This document shows positions 48,241 to 63,060 of a stretch of DNA of 64,000 bases, in pieces. The position numbers and the translations under genes were made by a program. Origin of the DNA: Protonemura montana (taxonomy: Eukaryota; Arthropoda; Insecta; Plecoptera; Nemouridae); the NCBI GenBank assembly GCA_947568835.1, contig OX387612.1, forward strand, positions 439,001-503,000, written 5' to 3'. The notes beneath the pieces are model-generated. The model was not told the origin of the DNA. It saw only the letters and a list, made by a program, of their open reading frames with translations, and did not search any database. Position 1 is the stretch's first letter; the number at the start of each line of letters is the position of its first letter.

Positions 48241-51200
48241 GAAGCTCCATGTTAATTAGCACCACCATAACACCAAGCAGTGACCCTGGTTTAACTGTCA
48301 GTAGCACCGTGCTAACTAGCACCACCACAGCACCAAGCAGTGACCCTGGTATTGCTGTCAGTATCACCGTGCTAACTAGCACCACCATAGAACCAAGCAG
48401 TGACCCTGGTATTACTGTCAGAAGCTCCATGTTAATTAGCACCACCATAGCACCAAGCAGTGACCCTGGTATTACTGTCAGTAGCACCGTGCTAACTAGC
48501 ACCACCATAGCACCAAGCAGTGACCCTGGTATTACTGTCAGTAGCACCGTGCTAACTAGCACCACCATAGCACCAAGCAGTGACCCTGGTATTACTGTCA
48601 GTAGCACCGTGCTAACTAGCACTACCTTAGCACCAAGCAGTGACCCTGGTATTACTGTCAGTAGCACCGTGCTAACTAGCACCACCATAGCACCAAGCAG
48701 TGACCCTGGTATTACTGTCAGTAGCACCATGCTTACTAGCACCACCATAGCACCAAGCAGTGACCCTGGTATTACTGTCAGTAGCACCATGCTAACTAGC
48801 ACCACCATAGCACCAAGCAGTGACCCTGGTATTACTGTCAGTAGCACCGTGCTAACTAGCACCACCATAGCACCAAGCAGTGACCCTGGTATTACTGTCA
48901 GTAGCACCATGCTAACTAGCACCACCATAGCACCAAGCAGTGACCCTGGTATTACTGTCAGTAGCACCGTGCTAACTATCACCAACAAAGCACCAAGCAG
49001 TGACCCTGGTATTACTGTCTTTAGCACCGTGCAAACTAGCACCACCATAGCACCAAGCAGTGACCCTGGTATTACTGTCAGTAGCACCGTGCAAACTAGC
49101 ACCACCATAGCACCAAGCAGTGACCCTGGTATTACTGTCAGTAGCACCGTGCTAACTAGCACCACCATAGCACCAAGCAGTGACCCTGGTATTACTGTCA
49201 GTAGCACCGTGCTAACTAGCACCACCATAGCACGAAGCAGTGACCCTGGTATTACTGTCAGAAGCTCCATGTTAATTAGCACCACCATAGCACCAAGCAG
49301 TGACCCTGGTATTACTGTCAGTAGCACCGTGCTAACTAGCACCACCATAGCACCAAGCAGTGACCCTGGTATTACTGTCAGAAGCTCCATGTTAATTAGC
49401 ACCACCATAGCACCAAGCAGTGACCCTGGTATAGCTGTCAGTAGCACCATGCTAACTAGCACCACCATAGCACCAAGCAGTGACCCTGGTATTACTGTCA
49501 GTAGCACCGTGCTAACTAGCACCACCATAGCACCAAGCAGTGACCCTGGTATTACTGTCAGAAGCTCCATGTTAATTAGCACCACCATAGCACCAAGCAG
49601 TGACCCTGGTATTACTGTCAGTAGCACCGTGCTAACTAGCACCACCATAGCACCAAGCAGTGACCCTGGTATTATTGTCAGTAGCACCGTGCTAACTAGC
49701 ACCACCATAGCACCAAGCAGTGACCCTGGTATTACTGTTAGTAGCACCGTGCTAACTAGCACTACCTTAGCACCAAGCAGTGACCCTGGTATTACTGTCA
49801 GTAGCACCGTGCTAACTAGCACCACCATAGCACCAAGCAGTGACCCTGGTATTACTGTCAGTAGCACCATGCTTACTAGCACCACCATAGCACCAAGCAG
49901 TGACCCTGGTATTACTGTCAGTAGCACCATGCTAACTAGCACCACCATAGCACCAAGCAGTGACCCTGGTATTACTGTCAGTAGCACCGTGCTAACTAAC
50001 ACCACCATAGCACCAAGCAGTGACCCTGGTATTACTGTCAGTAGCACCGTGCTAACTAGCACCACCATAGCACCAAGCAGTGACCCTGGTATTACTGTCA
50101 ATAGCACCATGCTAACTAGCACCACCATAGCACCAAGCAGTGACCGTGGTATTGCTGTCAGTAGCACCGTGCTTACTAGCACCACCATAGCACCAAGCAG
50201 TGACCCTGGTATTACTGTCAGTAGCACCGTGCTTACAAACACCACCATAGCACCAAGCAGTGACCCTGGTATTACTGTCAGTAGCACCGTGCTAACCAGC
50301 ACCACCATAGCACCAAGCAGTGACCCTGGTATTACTGTCAGTAGCACCGTGCTAACTAGCACCACCATAGCACCAAGCAGTGACCCTGGTATTACTGTCA
50401 GTAGCACCGTGCTAACAAGCACCACCATAGCACCAAGCAGTGACCCTGGTATTACTGTCAGTAGCACCGTGCTAACCAGCACCACCTTAGCACCAAGCAG
50501 TGACCCTGGTATTACTGTCAGTAGCTCCGTGCTAACAAGCACCACCATAGCACCAAGCAGTGACCCTGGTATTACTGTCAGAAGCTCCATGCTAACTAGC
50601 ACCACCATAGCACCAAGCAGTGACCCTGGTATTACTGTCAGTAGCAACAAGCTAACTAGCACCCCCATAGCACCAAGCAGTGACCCTGGTATTACTGTCA
50701 GTAGCACAGTGCTAACTAGCACCACCATAGCACCAAGCAGTGACCCTGGTATAACTGTCAGTAGCACCGTGCTAATTAGCACCACCAAAGCACCAAGCAG
50801 TGACCCTAGTATTACTGTCAGTAGCACCGTGCTAACTAGCACCACCATAGCACCAAGCAGTGACCCTGGTATTACTGTCAGTAGCACTGTGCTAACTAGC
50901 ACCACCATAGCACCAAGCAGTGACCCTGGTATTACTTTCAGTAGCACCGTGCTAACTAGCACCACCATAGCACCAAGCAGTGACCCTGGTATTACTGTCA
51001 GTAGCACCGTGCTAACTAGCACCACCATAGCACCAAGCAGTGACCCTGGTATTACTGTCAGTAGCACCGTGCTAACTAGCACCACCATAGCACCAAGCAG
51101 TGACCCTGGTATTACTGTCAGTAGCACCGTGCTTACTAGCACCACCATAGCACCAAGCAGTGACCCTGGTATTACTGTCAGTAGCACCGTGCTAACTAGC

Positions 51201-54200
51201 ACCACCATAGCACCAAGCAGTGACCCTGGTATTACTGTCAGTAGCACTGTGCTAACTAGCACCACCATAGCACCAAGCAGTGACCCTGGTATTACTGTCA
51301 GTAGCACCGTGCTAACTAGCACCACCATAGCACCAAGCAGTGACCCTGGTATTACTGTCAGTAGCACCATGCAAACTAGCACCACCATAGCACCAAGCAG
51401 TGACCCTGGTATTACTGTCAGTAGCACCGTGCAAACTAGCACCACCATAGCACCAAGCAGTGACCCTGGTATTACTGTCAGTAGCACCGTGCTAACTAGC
51501 ACCACCATAGCACCAAGCAGTGACCCTGGTATTACTGTCAGCAGCACCGTGCTAACTAGCACCACCATAGCACCAAGCAGTGACCCTGGTATTACTGTCA
51601 GAAGCTTCATGTTAATTAGCACCACCAAAGCACCAAGCAGTGACCCTGGTATTACTGTCAGTAGCACCGTGCAAACAAGCACCACCATAGCACCAAGAAG
51701 TGACCCTGGTATTACTGTCAGTAGCACCGTGCAAACTAGCACCACTATAGCACCAAGCAGTGACCCTGGTATTACTGTCAGAAGCTCCATGTTAATTAGC
51801 ACCACCATAGCACCAAGCAGTGACCCTGGTATAACTGTCAGTAGCACCGTGCTAACTAGCACCACCATAGCACCAAACAGTGACCCTGGTATTACTGTCA
51901 GTAGCACCGTGCTAACTAGCACCACCATAGCACCAAGCAGTGACCCTGGTATTACTGTCAGAAGCTCCATGTTAATTAGCACCACCATAGCACCAAGCAG
52001 TGACCCTGGTATTACTGTCAGTAGCACCGTGCTAACTAGCACCACCATAGCACCAAGCAGTGACCCTGGTATTACTGTCAGTAGCACCATGCTAACTAGC
52101 ACCACCATAGCACCAAGCAGTGACCCTGGTATTACTGTCAGTAGCACCGTGCTAACTAGCACCACCATAGCACCAAGCAGTGTCCCTGGTATTACTGTCA
52201 GTAGCACCGTGCTTACTAGCACCACCATAGCACCAAGCAGTGACCCTGGTATTACTGTCAGTAGCACCGTGCTAACAAGCACCACCATAGCACCAAGCAG
52301 TGACCCTGGTATTATGGTCAGTAGCACTGTGCTAACTAGCACCACCGTAGCACCAAGCAGTGACCCTGGTATTACTGTCAGTAGCACCGTGCTAACTAGC
52401 ACCACCATAGCACCAAGCAGTGACCCTGGTATTACTGTCAGTAGCACCGTGCAAACTGGCACCACCATAGCAACAAGCAGTGACCCTGGTATAACTGTCA
52501 GTAGCACCGTGCAAACAAGCAACACCATAGCACCAAGCAGTGACCCTGGTATTACTGTCAGTAGCACCGTGCTAACTAGCACCACCATAGAACCAAGCAG
52601 TGACCCTGGTATTACTGTCAGTAGCACCGTGCTAACTAGCACCACCATAGCACCAAGCAGTGACCCTGGTATTACTGTCAGAAGCTCCATGTTAATTAGC
52701 ACCACCATAGCACCAAGCTGTGACCCTGGTATTACTGTCAGTAGCACCATGCTAACTAGCACCACCATAGCACCAAGCAGTGACCCTGGTATTACTGTCA
52801 GTAGCACCGTGCTAACTAGCACCACCATAGCACCAAGCAGTGACCCTGGTATTACTGTCAGTAGCACCGTGCTAACTAGCACCACCATAGCACCAAGCAA
52901 TGACCCTGGTATTACTGTCAGTAGCACCGTGCTAACTAGCACCACCATAGCACCAAGCAGTGACCCTGGTATTACTGTCAGTAGCAACAAGCTTACTAGC
53001 ACCACCATAGCACCAAGCAGTGACCCTGGTATTACTGTCAGTAGCACCGTGCTAACTAGCACCACCATAGCACCAAGCAGTGACCCTGGTATTACTGTCA
53101 GAAGCTTCATGTTAATTAGCACCACCATAACACCAAGCAGTGACCCTGGTATAACTGTCAGTAGCACCGTGGTAACTAGCACCACCATAGCACCAAGCAG
53201 TGACCCTGGTATTACTGTCAGTAGCACCGTGCTAACTAGCACCACCAAAGCACCAAGCAGTGAACCTGGTATTACTGTCAGTAGCACCGTGCTAACTAGC
53301 ACCACCATAGCACCAAGCAGTGACCCTGGTATTACTGTCAGTAGCACCGTGCTAACTAGCACCACCATAGCACCAAGCAGTGACCCTGGTATTACTGTCA
53401 GTAGCACCGTGCTAACTAGCACCACCATAGCACCAAGCAGTGACCCTGGTATTACTGTCAGTAGCACCGTGCTAACTAGCACCACCATAGCACCAAGCAG
53501 TGACCCTGGTATTACTGTCAGTAGCACCGTGCTAACTAGCACCACCATAGCACCAAGCAGTGACCCTGGTATTACTGTCAGTAGCACCATGCTAACTAGC
53601 ACCACCATAGCACCAAGCAGTGACCCTGGTATTACTTTCGGTAGCACCGTGCAAACTAGCAGCACCATAGCACCAAGCAGTGACCCTGGTATTACTGTCA
53701 GTAGCACCATGCTAACTAGCACCACCATAGCACCAAGCAGTGACCCTGGTATTACTGTCAGTAGCACCATGCTAACTAGCATCACCATAGCACCAAGCAG
53801 TGACCCTGGTATTACTGTCGGTAGCACCGTGCAAACTAGCACCACCATAGCACCAAGCAGTGACCCTGGTATTACTGTCAGTAGCACCATGCTAACTAGC
53901 ACCACCATAGCACCAAGCAGTGACCCTGGTATTACTGTCAGTAGCACCGTGCTAACTATCACCACCATAGCACCAAGCAGTGACCCTGGTATTACTGTCG
54001 GTAGCACCGTGCAAACTAGCACCACCATAGCACCAAGCAGTGACCCTGGTATTACTGTCAGGAGCACCATGCTAACTAGCACCACCATAGCACCAAGCAG
54101 TGACCCTGGTATTACTGTCAGTAGCACCGTGCAAACTAGCACCACCATAGCACCAAGCAGTGACCCTGGTATTACTGTCAGTAGCACCGTGCTAACAAGC

Positions 54201-57200
54201 ACCACCATAGCACCAAGCAGTGACCCTGGTATTACTGTCAGTAGCACCGTGCTAACTAGCACCACCATAGCACCAAGCAGTGACCCTGGTATTACTGTCA
54301 GAAGCTCCATGTTAATTAGCACCACCATAGCACCAAGCAGTGACCCTGGTATTTCTGTCAGTAGCACCGTGCTAACTAGCACCACCATAGCACCAAGCAG
54401 TGACCCTGGTATTACTGTCAGAAGCTCCATGTTAATTAGCACCACCATAACACCAAGCAGTGACCCTGGTTTAACTGTCAGTAGCACCGTGCTAACTAGC
54501 ACCACCACAGCACCAAGCAGTGACCCTGGTATTGCTGTCAGTATCACCGTGCTAACTAGCACCACCATAGAACCAAGCAGTGACCCTGGTATTACTGTCA
54601 GAAGCTCCATGTTAATTAGCACCACCATAGCACCAAGCAGTGACCCTGGTATTACTGTCAGTAGCACCGTGCTAACTAGCACCACCATAGCACCAAGCAG
54701 TGACCCTGGTATTACTGTCAGTAGCACCGTGCTAACTAGCACCACCATAGCACCAAGCAGTGACCCTGGTATTACTGTCAGTAGCACCGTGCTAACTAGC
54801 ACTACCTTAGCACCAAGCAGTGACCCTGGTATTACTGTCAGTAGCACCGTGCTAACTAGCACCACCATAGCACCAAGCAGTGACCCTGGTATTACTGTCA
54901 GTAGCACCATGCTTACTAGCACCACCATAGCACCAAGCAGTGACCCTGGTATTACTGTCAGTAGCACCATGCTAACTAGCACCACCATAGCACCAAGCAG
55001 TGACCCTGGTATTACTGTCAGTAGCACCGTGCTAACTAGCACCACCATAGCACCAAGCAGTGACCCTGGTATTACTGTCAGTAGCACCATGCTAACTAGC
55101 ACCACCATAGCACCAAGCAGTGACCCTGGTATTACTGTCAGTAGCACCGTGCTAACTATCACCAACAAAGCACCAAGCAGTGACCCTGGTATTACTGTCT
55201 TTAGCACCGTGCAAACTAGCACCACCATAGCACCAAGCAGTGACCCTGGTATTACTGTCAGTAGCACCGTGCAAACTAGCACCACCATAGCACCAAGCAG
55301 TGACCCTGGTATTACTGTCAGTAGCACCGTGCTAACTAGCACCACCATAGCACCAAGCAGTGACCCTGGTATTACTGTCAGTAGCACCGTGCTAACTAGC
55401 ACCACCATAGCACGAAGCAGTGACCCTGGTATTACTGTCAGAAGCTCCATGTTAATTAGCACCACCATAGCACCAAGCAGTGACCCTGGTATTACTGTCA
55501 GTAGCACCGTGCTAACTAGCACCACCATAGCACCAAGCAGTGACCCTGGTATTACTGTCAGAAGCTCCATGTTAATTAGCACCACCATAGCACCAAGCAG
55601 TGACCCTGGTATAGCTGTCAGTAGCACCATGCTAACTAGCACCACCATAGCACCAAGCAGTGACCCTGGTATTACTGTCAGTAGCACCGTGCTAACTAGC
55701 ACCACCATAGCACCAAGCAGTGACCCTGGTATTACTGTCAGAAGCTCCATGTTAATTAGCACCACCATAGCACCAAGCAGTGACCCTGGTATTACTGTCA
55801 GTAGCACCGTGCTAACTAGCACCACCATAGCACCAAGCAGTGACCCTGGTATTATTGTCAGTAGCACCGTGCTAACTAGCACCACCATAGCACCAAGCAG
55901 TGACCCTGGTATTACTGTTAGTAGCACCGTGCTAACTAGCACTACCTTAGCACCAAGCAGTGACCCTGGTATTACTGTCAGTAGCACCGTGCTAACTAGC
56001 ACCACCATAGCACCAAGCAGTGACCCTGGTATTACTGTCAGTAGCACCATGCTTACTAGCACCACCATAGCACCAAGCAGTGACCCTGGTATTACTGTCA
56101 GTAGCACCATGCTAACTAGCACCACCATAGCACCAAGCAGTGACCCTGGTATTACTGTCAGTAGCACCGTGCTAACTAACACCACCATAGCACCAAGCAG
56201 TGACCCTGGTATTACTGTCAGTAGCACCGTGCTAACTAGCACCACCATAGCACCAAGCAGTGACCCTGGTATTACTGTCAATAGCACCATGCTAACTAGC
56301 ACCACCATAGCACCAAGCAGTGACCGTGGTATTGCTGTCAGTAGCACCGTGCTTACTAGCACCACCATAGCACCAAGCAGTGACCCTGGTATTACTGTCA
56401 GTAGCACCGTGCTTACAAACACCACCATAGCACCAAGCAGTGACCCTGGTATTACTGTCAGTAGCACCGTGCTAACCAGCACCACCATAGCACCAAGCAG
56501 TGACCCTGGTATTACTGTCAGTAGCACCGTGCTAACTAGCACCACCATAGCACCAAGCAGTGACCCTGGTATTACTGTCAGTAGCACCGTGCTAACAAGC
56601 ACCACCATAGCACCAAGCAGTGACCCTGGTATTACTGTCAGTAGCACCGTGCTAACCAGCACCACCTTAGCACCAAGCAGTGACCCTGGTATTACTGTCA
56701 GTAGCTCCGTGCTAACAAGCACCACCATAGCACCAAGCAGTGACCCTGGTATTACTGTCAGAAGCTCCATGCTAACTAGCACCACCATAGCACCAAGCAG
56801 TGACCCTGGTATTACTGTCAGTAGCAACAAGCTAACTAGCACCCCCATAGCACCAAGCAGTGACCCTGGTATTACTGTCAGTAGCACAGTGCTAACTAGC
56901 ACCACCATAGCACCAAGCAGTGACCCTGGTATAACTGTCAGTAGCACCGTGCTAATTAGCACCACCAAAGCACCAAGCAGTGACCCTAGTATTACTGTCA
57001 GTAGCACCGTGCTAACTAGCACCACCATAGCACCAAGCAGTGACCCTGGTATTACTGTCAGTAGCACTGTGCTAACTAGCACCACCATAGCACCAAGCAG
57101 TGACCCTGGTATTACTTTCAGTAGCACCGTGCTAACTAGCACCACCATAGCACCAAGCAGTGACCCTGGTATTACTGTCAGTAGCACCGTGCTAACTAGC

Positions 57201-59460
57201 ACCACCATAGCACCAAGCAGTGACCCTGGTATTACTGTCAGTAGCACCGTGCTAACTAGCACCACCATAGCACCAAGCAGTGACCCTGGTATTACTGTCA
57301 GTAGCACCGTGCTTACTAGCACCACCATAGCACCAAGCAGTGACCCTGGTATTACTGTCAGTAGCACCGTGCTAACTAGCACCACCATAGCACCAAGCAG
57401 TGACCCTGGTATTACTGTCAGTAGCACTGTGCTAACTAGCACCACCATAGCACCAAGCAGTGACCCTGGTATTACTGTCAGTAGCACCGTGCTAACTAGC
57501 ACCACCATAGCACCAAGCAGTGACCCTGGTATTACTGTCAGTAGCACCATGCAAACTAGCACCACCATAGCACCAAGCAGTGACCCTGGTATTACTGTCA
57601 GTAGCACCGTGCAAACTAGCACCACCATAGCACCAAGCAGTGACCCTGGTATTACTGTCAGTAGCACCGTGCTAACTAGCACCACCATAGCACCAAGCAG
57701 TGACCCTGGTATTACTGTCAGCAGCACCGTGCTAACTAGCACCACCATAGCACCAAGCAGTGACCCTGGTATTACTGTCAGAAGCTTCATGTTAATTAGC
57801 ACCACCAAAGCACCAAGCAGTGACCCTGGTATTACTGTCAGTAGCACCGTGCAAACAAGCACCACCATAGCACCAAGAAGTGACCCTGGTATTACTGTCA
57901 GTAGCACCGTGCAAACTAGCACCACTATAGCACCAAGCAGTGACCCTGGTATTACTGTCAGAAGCTCCATGTTAATTAGCACCACCATAGCACCAAGCAG
58001 TGACCCTGGTATAACTGTCAGTAGCACCGTGCTAACTAGCACCACCATAGCACCAAACAGTGACCCTGGTATTACTGTCAGTAGCACCGTGCTAACTAGC
58101 ACCACCATAGCACCAAGCAGTGACCCTGGTATTACTGTCAGAAGCTCCATGTTAATTAGCACCACCATAGCACCAAGCAGTGACCCTGGTATTACTGTCA
58201 GTAGCACCGTGCTAACTAGCACCACCATAGCACCAAGCAGTGACCCTGGTATTACTGTCAGTAGCACCATGCTAACTAGCACCACCATAGCACCAAGCAG
58301 TGACCCTGGTATTACTGTCAGTAGCACCGTGCTAACTAGCACCACCATAGCACCAAGCAGTGTCCCTGGTATTACTGTCAGTAGCACCGTGCTTACTAGC
58401 ACCACCATAGCACCAAGCAGTGACCCTGGTATTACTGTCAGTAGCACCGTGCTAACAAGCACCACCATAGCACCAAGCAGTGACCCTGGTATTATGGTCA
58501 GTAGCACTGTGCTAACTAGCACCACCGTAGCACCAAGCAGTGACCCTGGTATTACTGTCAGTAGCACCGTGCTAACTAGCACCACCATAGCACCAAGCAG
58601 TGACCCTGGTATTACTGTCAGTAGCACCGTGCAAACTGGCACCACCATAGCAACAAGCAGTGACCCTGGTATAACTGTCAGTAGCACCGTGCAAACAAGC
58701 AACACCATAGCACCAAGCAGTGACCCTGGTATTACTGTCAGTAGCACCGTGCTAACTAGCACCACCATAGCACCAAGCAGTGACCCTGGTATTACTGTCA
58801 GTAGCACCGTGCTAACTAGCACCACCATAGCACCAAGCAGTGACCCTGGTATTACTGTCAGAAGCTCCATGTTAATTAGCACCACCATAGCACCAAGCTG
58901 TGACCCTGGTATTACTGTCAGTAGCACCATGCTAACTAGCACCACCATAGCACCAAGCAGTGACCCTGGTATTACTGTCAGTAGCACCGTGCTAACTAGC
59001 ACCACCATAGCACCAAGCAGTGACCCTGGTATTACTGTCAGTAGCACCGTGCTAACTAGCACCACCATAGCACCAAGCAATGACCCTGGTATTACTGTCA
59101 GTAGCACCGTGCTAACTAGCACCACCATAGCACCAAGCAGTGACCCTGGTATTACTGTCAGTAGCAACAAGCTTACTAGCACCACCATAGCACCAAGCAG
59201 TGACCCTGGTATTACTGTCAGTAGCACCGTGCTAACTAGCACCACCATAGCACCAAGCAGTGACCCTGGTATTACTGTCAGAAGCTTCATGTTAATTAGC
59301 ACCACCATAACACCAAGCAGTGACCCTGGTATAACTGTCAGTAGCACCGTGGTAACTAGCACCACCATAGCACCAAGCAGTGACCCTGGTATTACTGTCA
59401 GTAGCACCGTGCTAACTAGCACCACCAAAGCACCAAGCAGTGAACCTGGTATTACTGTCA
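47101..59460. repeat. Tandem duplication of a 6180-bp block (103 units of 60 bp)
   Basis: Positions 47101-53280 and 53281-59460 are adjacent and almost identical, unit by unit. Rare variants line up at exactly 6180 bp, such as the ATCACC unit (47581 and 53761), GTCTTTAGCACC (near 49018 and 55198), CGTGGTATTGCT (50145 and 56325) and TGTCCCTGG (near 52182 and 58362). Rare differences exist, for example ATAGAACC at 52588 against ATAGCACC at 58768. Confidence 0.9.
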
Positions 59461-62400
59461 GTAGCACCGTGCTAACTAGAACTACCTTAGCACCAAGCAG
59501 TGGCCCTGGTATTACTGTCAGTAGCACCGTGCTAACTAGCACCACCATAGCACCAAGCAGTGACCCTGGTATTACTGTCAGTAGCACCATGCTAACTAGC
59601 ACCACCATAGCACCAAGCAGTGACCCTGGTATTACTGTCAGTAGCACCGTGCTAACTAACACCACCATAGCACCAAGCAGTGACCCTGGTATTACTGTCA
59701 GTAGCACCGTGCTAACTAGCACCACCATAGCACCAAGCAGTGACCCTGGTATTACTGTCAATAGCACCATGCTAACTAGCACCACCATAGCACCAAGCAG
59801 TGACCGTGGTATTGCTGTCAGTAGCACCGTGCTTACTAGCACCACCATAGCACCAAGCAGTGACCCTGGTATTACTGTCAGTAGCACCGTGCTTACAAAC
59901 ACCACCATAGCACCAAGCAGTGACCCTGGTATTACTGTCAGTAGCACCGTGCTAACCAGCACCACCATAGCACCAAGCAGTGACCCTGGTATTACTGTCA
60001 GTAGCACCGTGCTAACTAGCACCACCATAGCACCAAGCAGTGACCCTGGTATTACTGTCAGTAGCACCGTGCTAACAAGCACCACCATAGCACCAAGCAG
60101 TGACCCTGGTATTACTGTCAGTAGCACCGTGCTAACCAGCACCACCTTAGCACCAAGCAGTGACCCTGGTATTACTGTCAGTAGCTCCGTGCTAACAAGC
60201 ACCACCATAGCACCAAGCAGTGACCCTGGTATTACTGTCAGAAGCTCCATGCTAACTAGCACCACCATAGCACCAAGCAGTGACCCTGGTATTACTGTCA
60301 GTAGCAACAAGCTAACTAGCACCCCCATAGCACCAAGCAGTGACCCTGGTATTACTGTCAGTAGCACAGTGCTAACTAGCACCACCATAGCACCAAGCAG
60401 TGACCCTGGTATAACTGTCAGTAGCACCGTGCTAATTAGCACCACCAAAGCACCAAGCAGTGACCCTAGTATTACTGTCAGTAGCACCGTGCTAACTAGC
60501 ACCACCATAGCACCAAGCAGTGACCCTGGTATTACTGTCAGTAGCACTGTGCTAACTAGCACCACCATAGCACCAAGCAGTGACCCTGGTATTACTTTCA
60601 GTAGCACCGTGCTAACTAGCACCACCATAGCACCAAGCAGTGACCCTGGTATTACTGTCAGTAGCACCGTGCTAACTAGCACCACCATAGCACCAAGCAG
60701 TGACCCTGGTATTACTGTCAGTAGCACCGTGCTAACTAGCACCACCATAGCACCAAGCAGTGACCCTGGTATTACTGTCAGTAGCACCGTGCTTACTAGC
60801 ACCACCATAGCACCAAGCAGTGACCCTGGTATTACTGTCAGTAGCACCGTGCTAACTAGCACCACCATAGCACCAAGCAGTGACCCTGGTATTACTGTCA
60901 GTAGCACTGTGCTAACTAGCACCACCATAGCACCAAGCAGTGACCCTGGTATTACTGTCAGTAGCACCGTGCTAACTAGCACCACCATAGCACCAAGCAG
61001 TGACCCTGGTATTACTGTCAGTAGCACCATGCAAACTAGCACCACCATAGCACCAAGCAGTGACCCTGGTATTACTGTCAGTAGCACCGTGCAAACTAGC
61101 ACCACCATAGCACCAAGCAGTGACCCTGGTATTACTGTCAGTAGCACCGTGCTAACTAGCACCACCATAGCACCAAGCAGTGACCCTGGTATTACTGTCA
61201 GCAGCACCGTGCTAACTAGCACCACCATAGCACCAAGCAGTGACCCTGGTATTACTGTCAGAAGCTTCATGTTAATTAGCACCACCAAAGCACCAAGCAG
61301 TGACCCTGGTATTACTGTCAGTAGCACCGTGCAAACAAGCACCACCATAGCACCAAGAAGTGACCCTGGTATTACTGTCAGTAGCACCGTGCAAACTAGC
61401 ACCACTATAGCACCAAGCAGTGACCCTGGTATTACTGTCAGAAGCTCCATGTTAATTAGCACCACCATAGCACCAAGCAGTGACCCTGGTATAACTGTCA
61501 GTAGCACCGTGCTAACTAGCACCACCATAGCACCAAACAGTGACCCTGGTATTACTGTCAGTAGCACCGTGCTAACTAGCACCACCATAGCACCAAGCAG
61601 TGACCCTGGTATTACTGTCAGAAGCTCCATGTTAATTAGCACCACCATAGCACCAAGCAGTGACCCTGGTATTACTGTCAGTAGCACCGTGCTAACTAGC
61701 ACCACCATAGCACCAAGCAGTGACCCTGGTATTACTGTCAGTAGCACCATGCTAACTAGCACCACCATAGCACCAAGCAGTGACCCTGGTATTACTGTCA
61801 GTAGCACCGTGCTAACTAGCACCACCATAGCACCAAGCAGTGTCCCTGGTATTACTGTCAGTAGCACCGTGCTTACTAGCACCACCATAGCACCAAGCAG
61901 TGACCCTGGTATTACTGTCAGTAGCACCGTGCTAACAAGCACCACCATAGCACCCAGCAGTGACCCTGGTATTATGGTCAGTAGCACTGTGCTAACTAGC
62001 ACCACCGTAGCACCAAGCAGTGACCCTGGTATTACTGTCAGTAGCACCGTGCTAACTAGCACCACCATAGCACCAAGCAGTGACCCTGGTATTACTGTCA
62101 GTAGCACCGTGCAAACTGGCACCACCATAGCAACAAGCAGTGACCCTGGTATAACTGTCAGTAGCACCGTGCAAACAAGCAACACCATAGCACCAAGCAG
62201 TGACCCTGGTATTACTGTCAGTAGCACCGTGCTAACTAGCACCACCATAGCACCAAGCAGTGACCCTGGTATTACTGTCAGTAGCACCGTGCTAACTAGC
62301 ACCACCATAGCACCAAGCAGTGACCCTGGTATTACTGTCAGAAGCTCCATGTTAATTAGCACCACCATAGCACCAAGCTGTGACCCTGGTATTACTGTCA

Positions 62401-63060
62401 GTAGCACCATGCTAACTAGCACCACCATAGCACCAAGCAGTGACCCTGGTATTACTGTCAGTAGCACCGTGCTAACTAGCACCACCATAGCACCAAGCAG
62501 TGACCCTGGTATTACTGTCAGTAGCACCGTGCTAACTAGCACCACCATAGCACCAAGCAATGACCCTGGTATTACTGTCAGTAGCACCGTGCTAACTAGC
62601 ACCACCATAGCACCAAGCAGTGACCCTGGTATTACTGTCAGTAGCAACAAGCTTACTAGCACCACCATAGCACCAAGCAGTGACCCTGGTATTACTGTCA
62701 GTAGCACCGTGCTAACTAGCACCACCATAGCACCAAGCAGTGACCCTGGTATTACTGTCAGAAGCTTCATGTTAATTAGCACCACCATAACACCAAGCAG
62801 TGACCCTGGTATAACTGTCAGTAGCACCGTGGTAACTAGCACCACCATAGCACCAAGCAGTGACCCTGGTATTACTGTCAGTAGCACCGTGCTAACTAGC
62901 ACCACCAAAGCACCAAGCAGTGAACCTGGTATTACTGTCAGTAGCACCGTGCTAACTAGAACTACCTTAGCACCAAGCAGTGGCCCTGGTATTACTGTCA
63001 GTAGCACCGTGCTAACTAGCACCACCATAGCACCAAGCAGTGACCCTGGAATTACTGTCA
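56101..63060. repeat. Tandem duplication of a 3480-bp block (58 units of 60 bp)
   Basis: Positions 56101-59580 and 59581-63060 are adjacent and nearly identical. The ACTAGAACTACCTTAG unit with TGGCCCTGG recurs at 59461 and 62941, and the CTAACTAAC unit at 56161 and 59641. Differences include CACCCAGCAG near 61953 where the partner has CACCAAGCAG, and CCTGGAATT near 63046. The left part of this block lies inside the second 6180-bp copy, so it is the later event. Confidence 0.9.
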
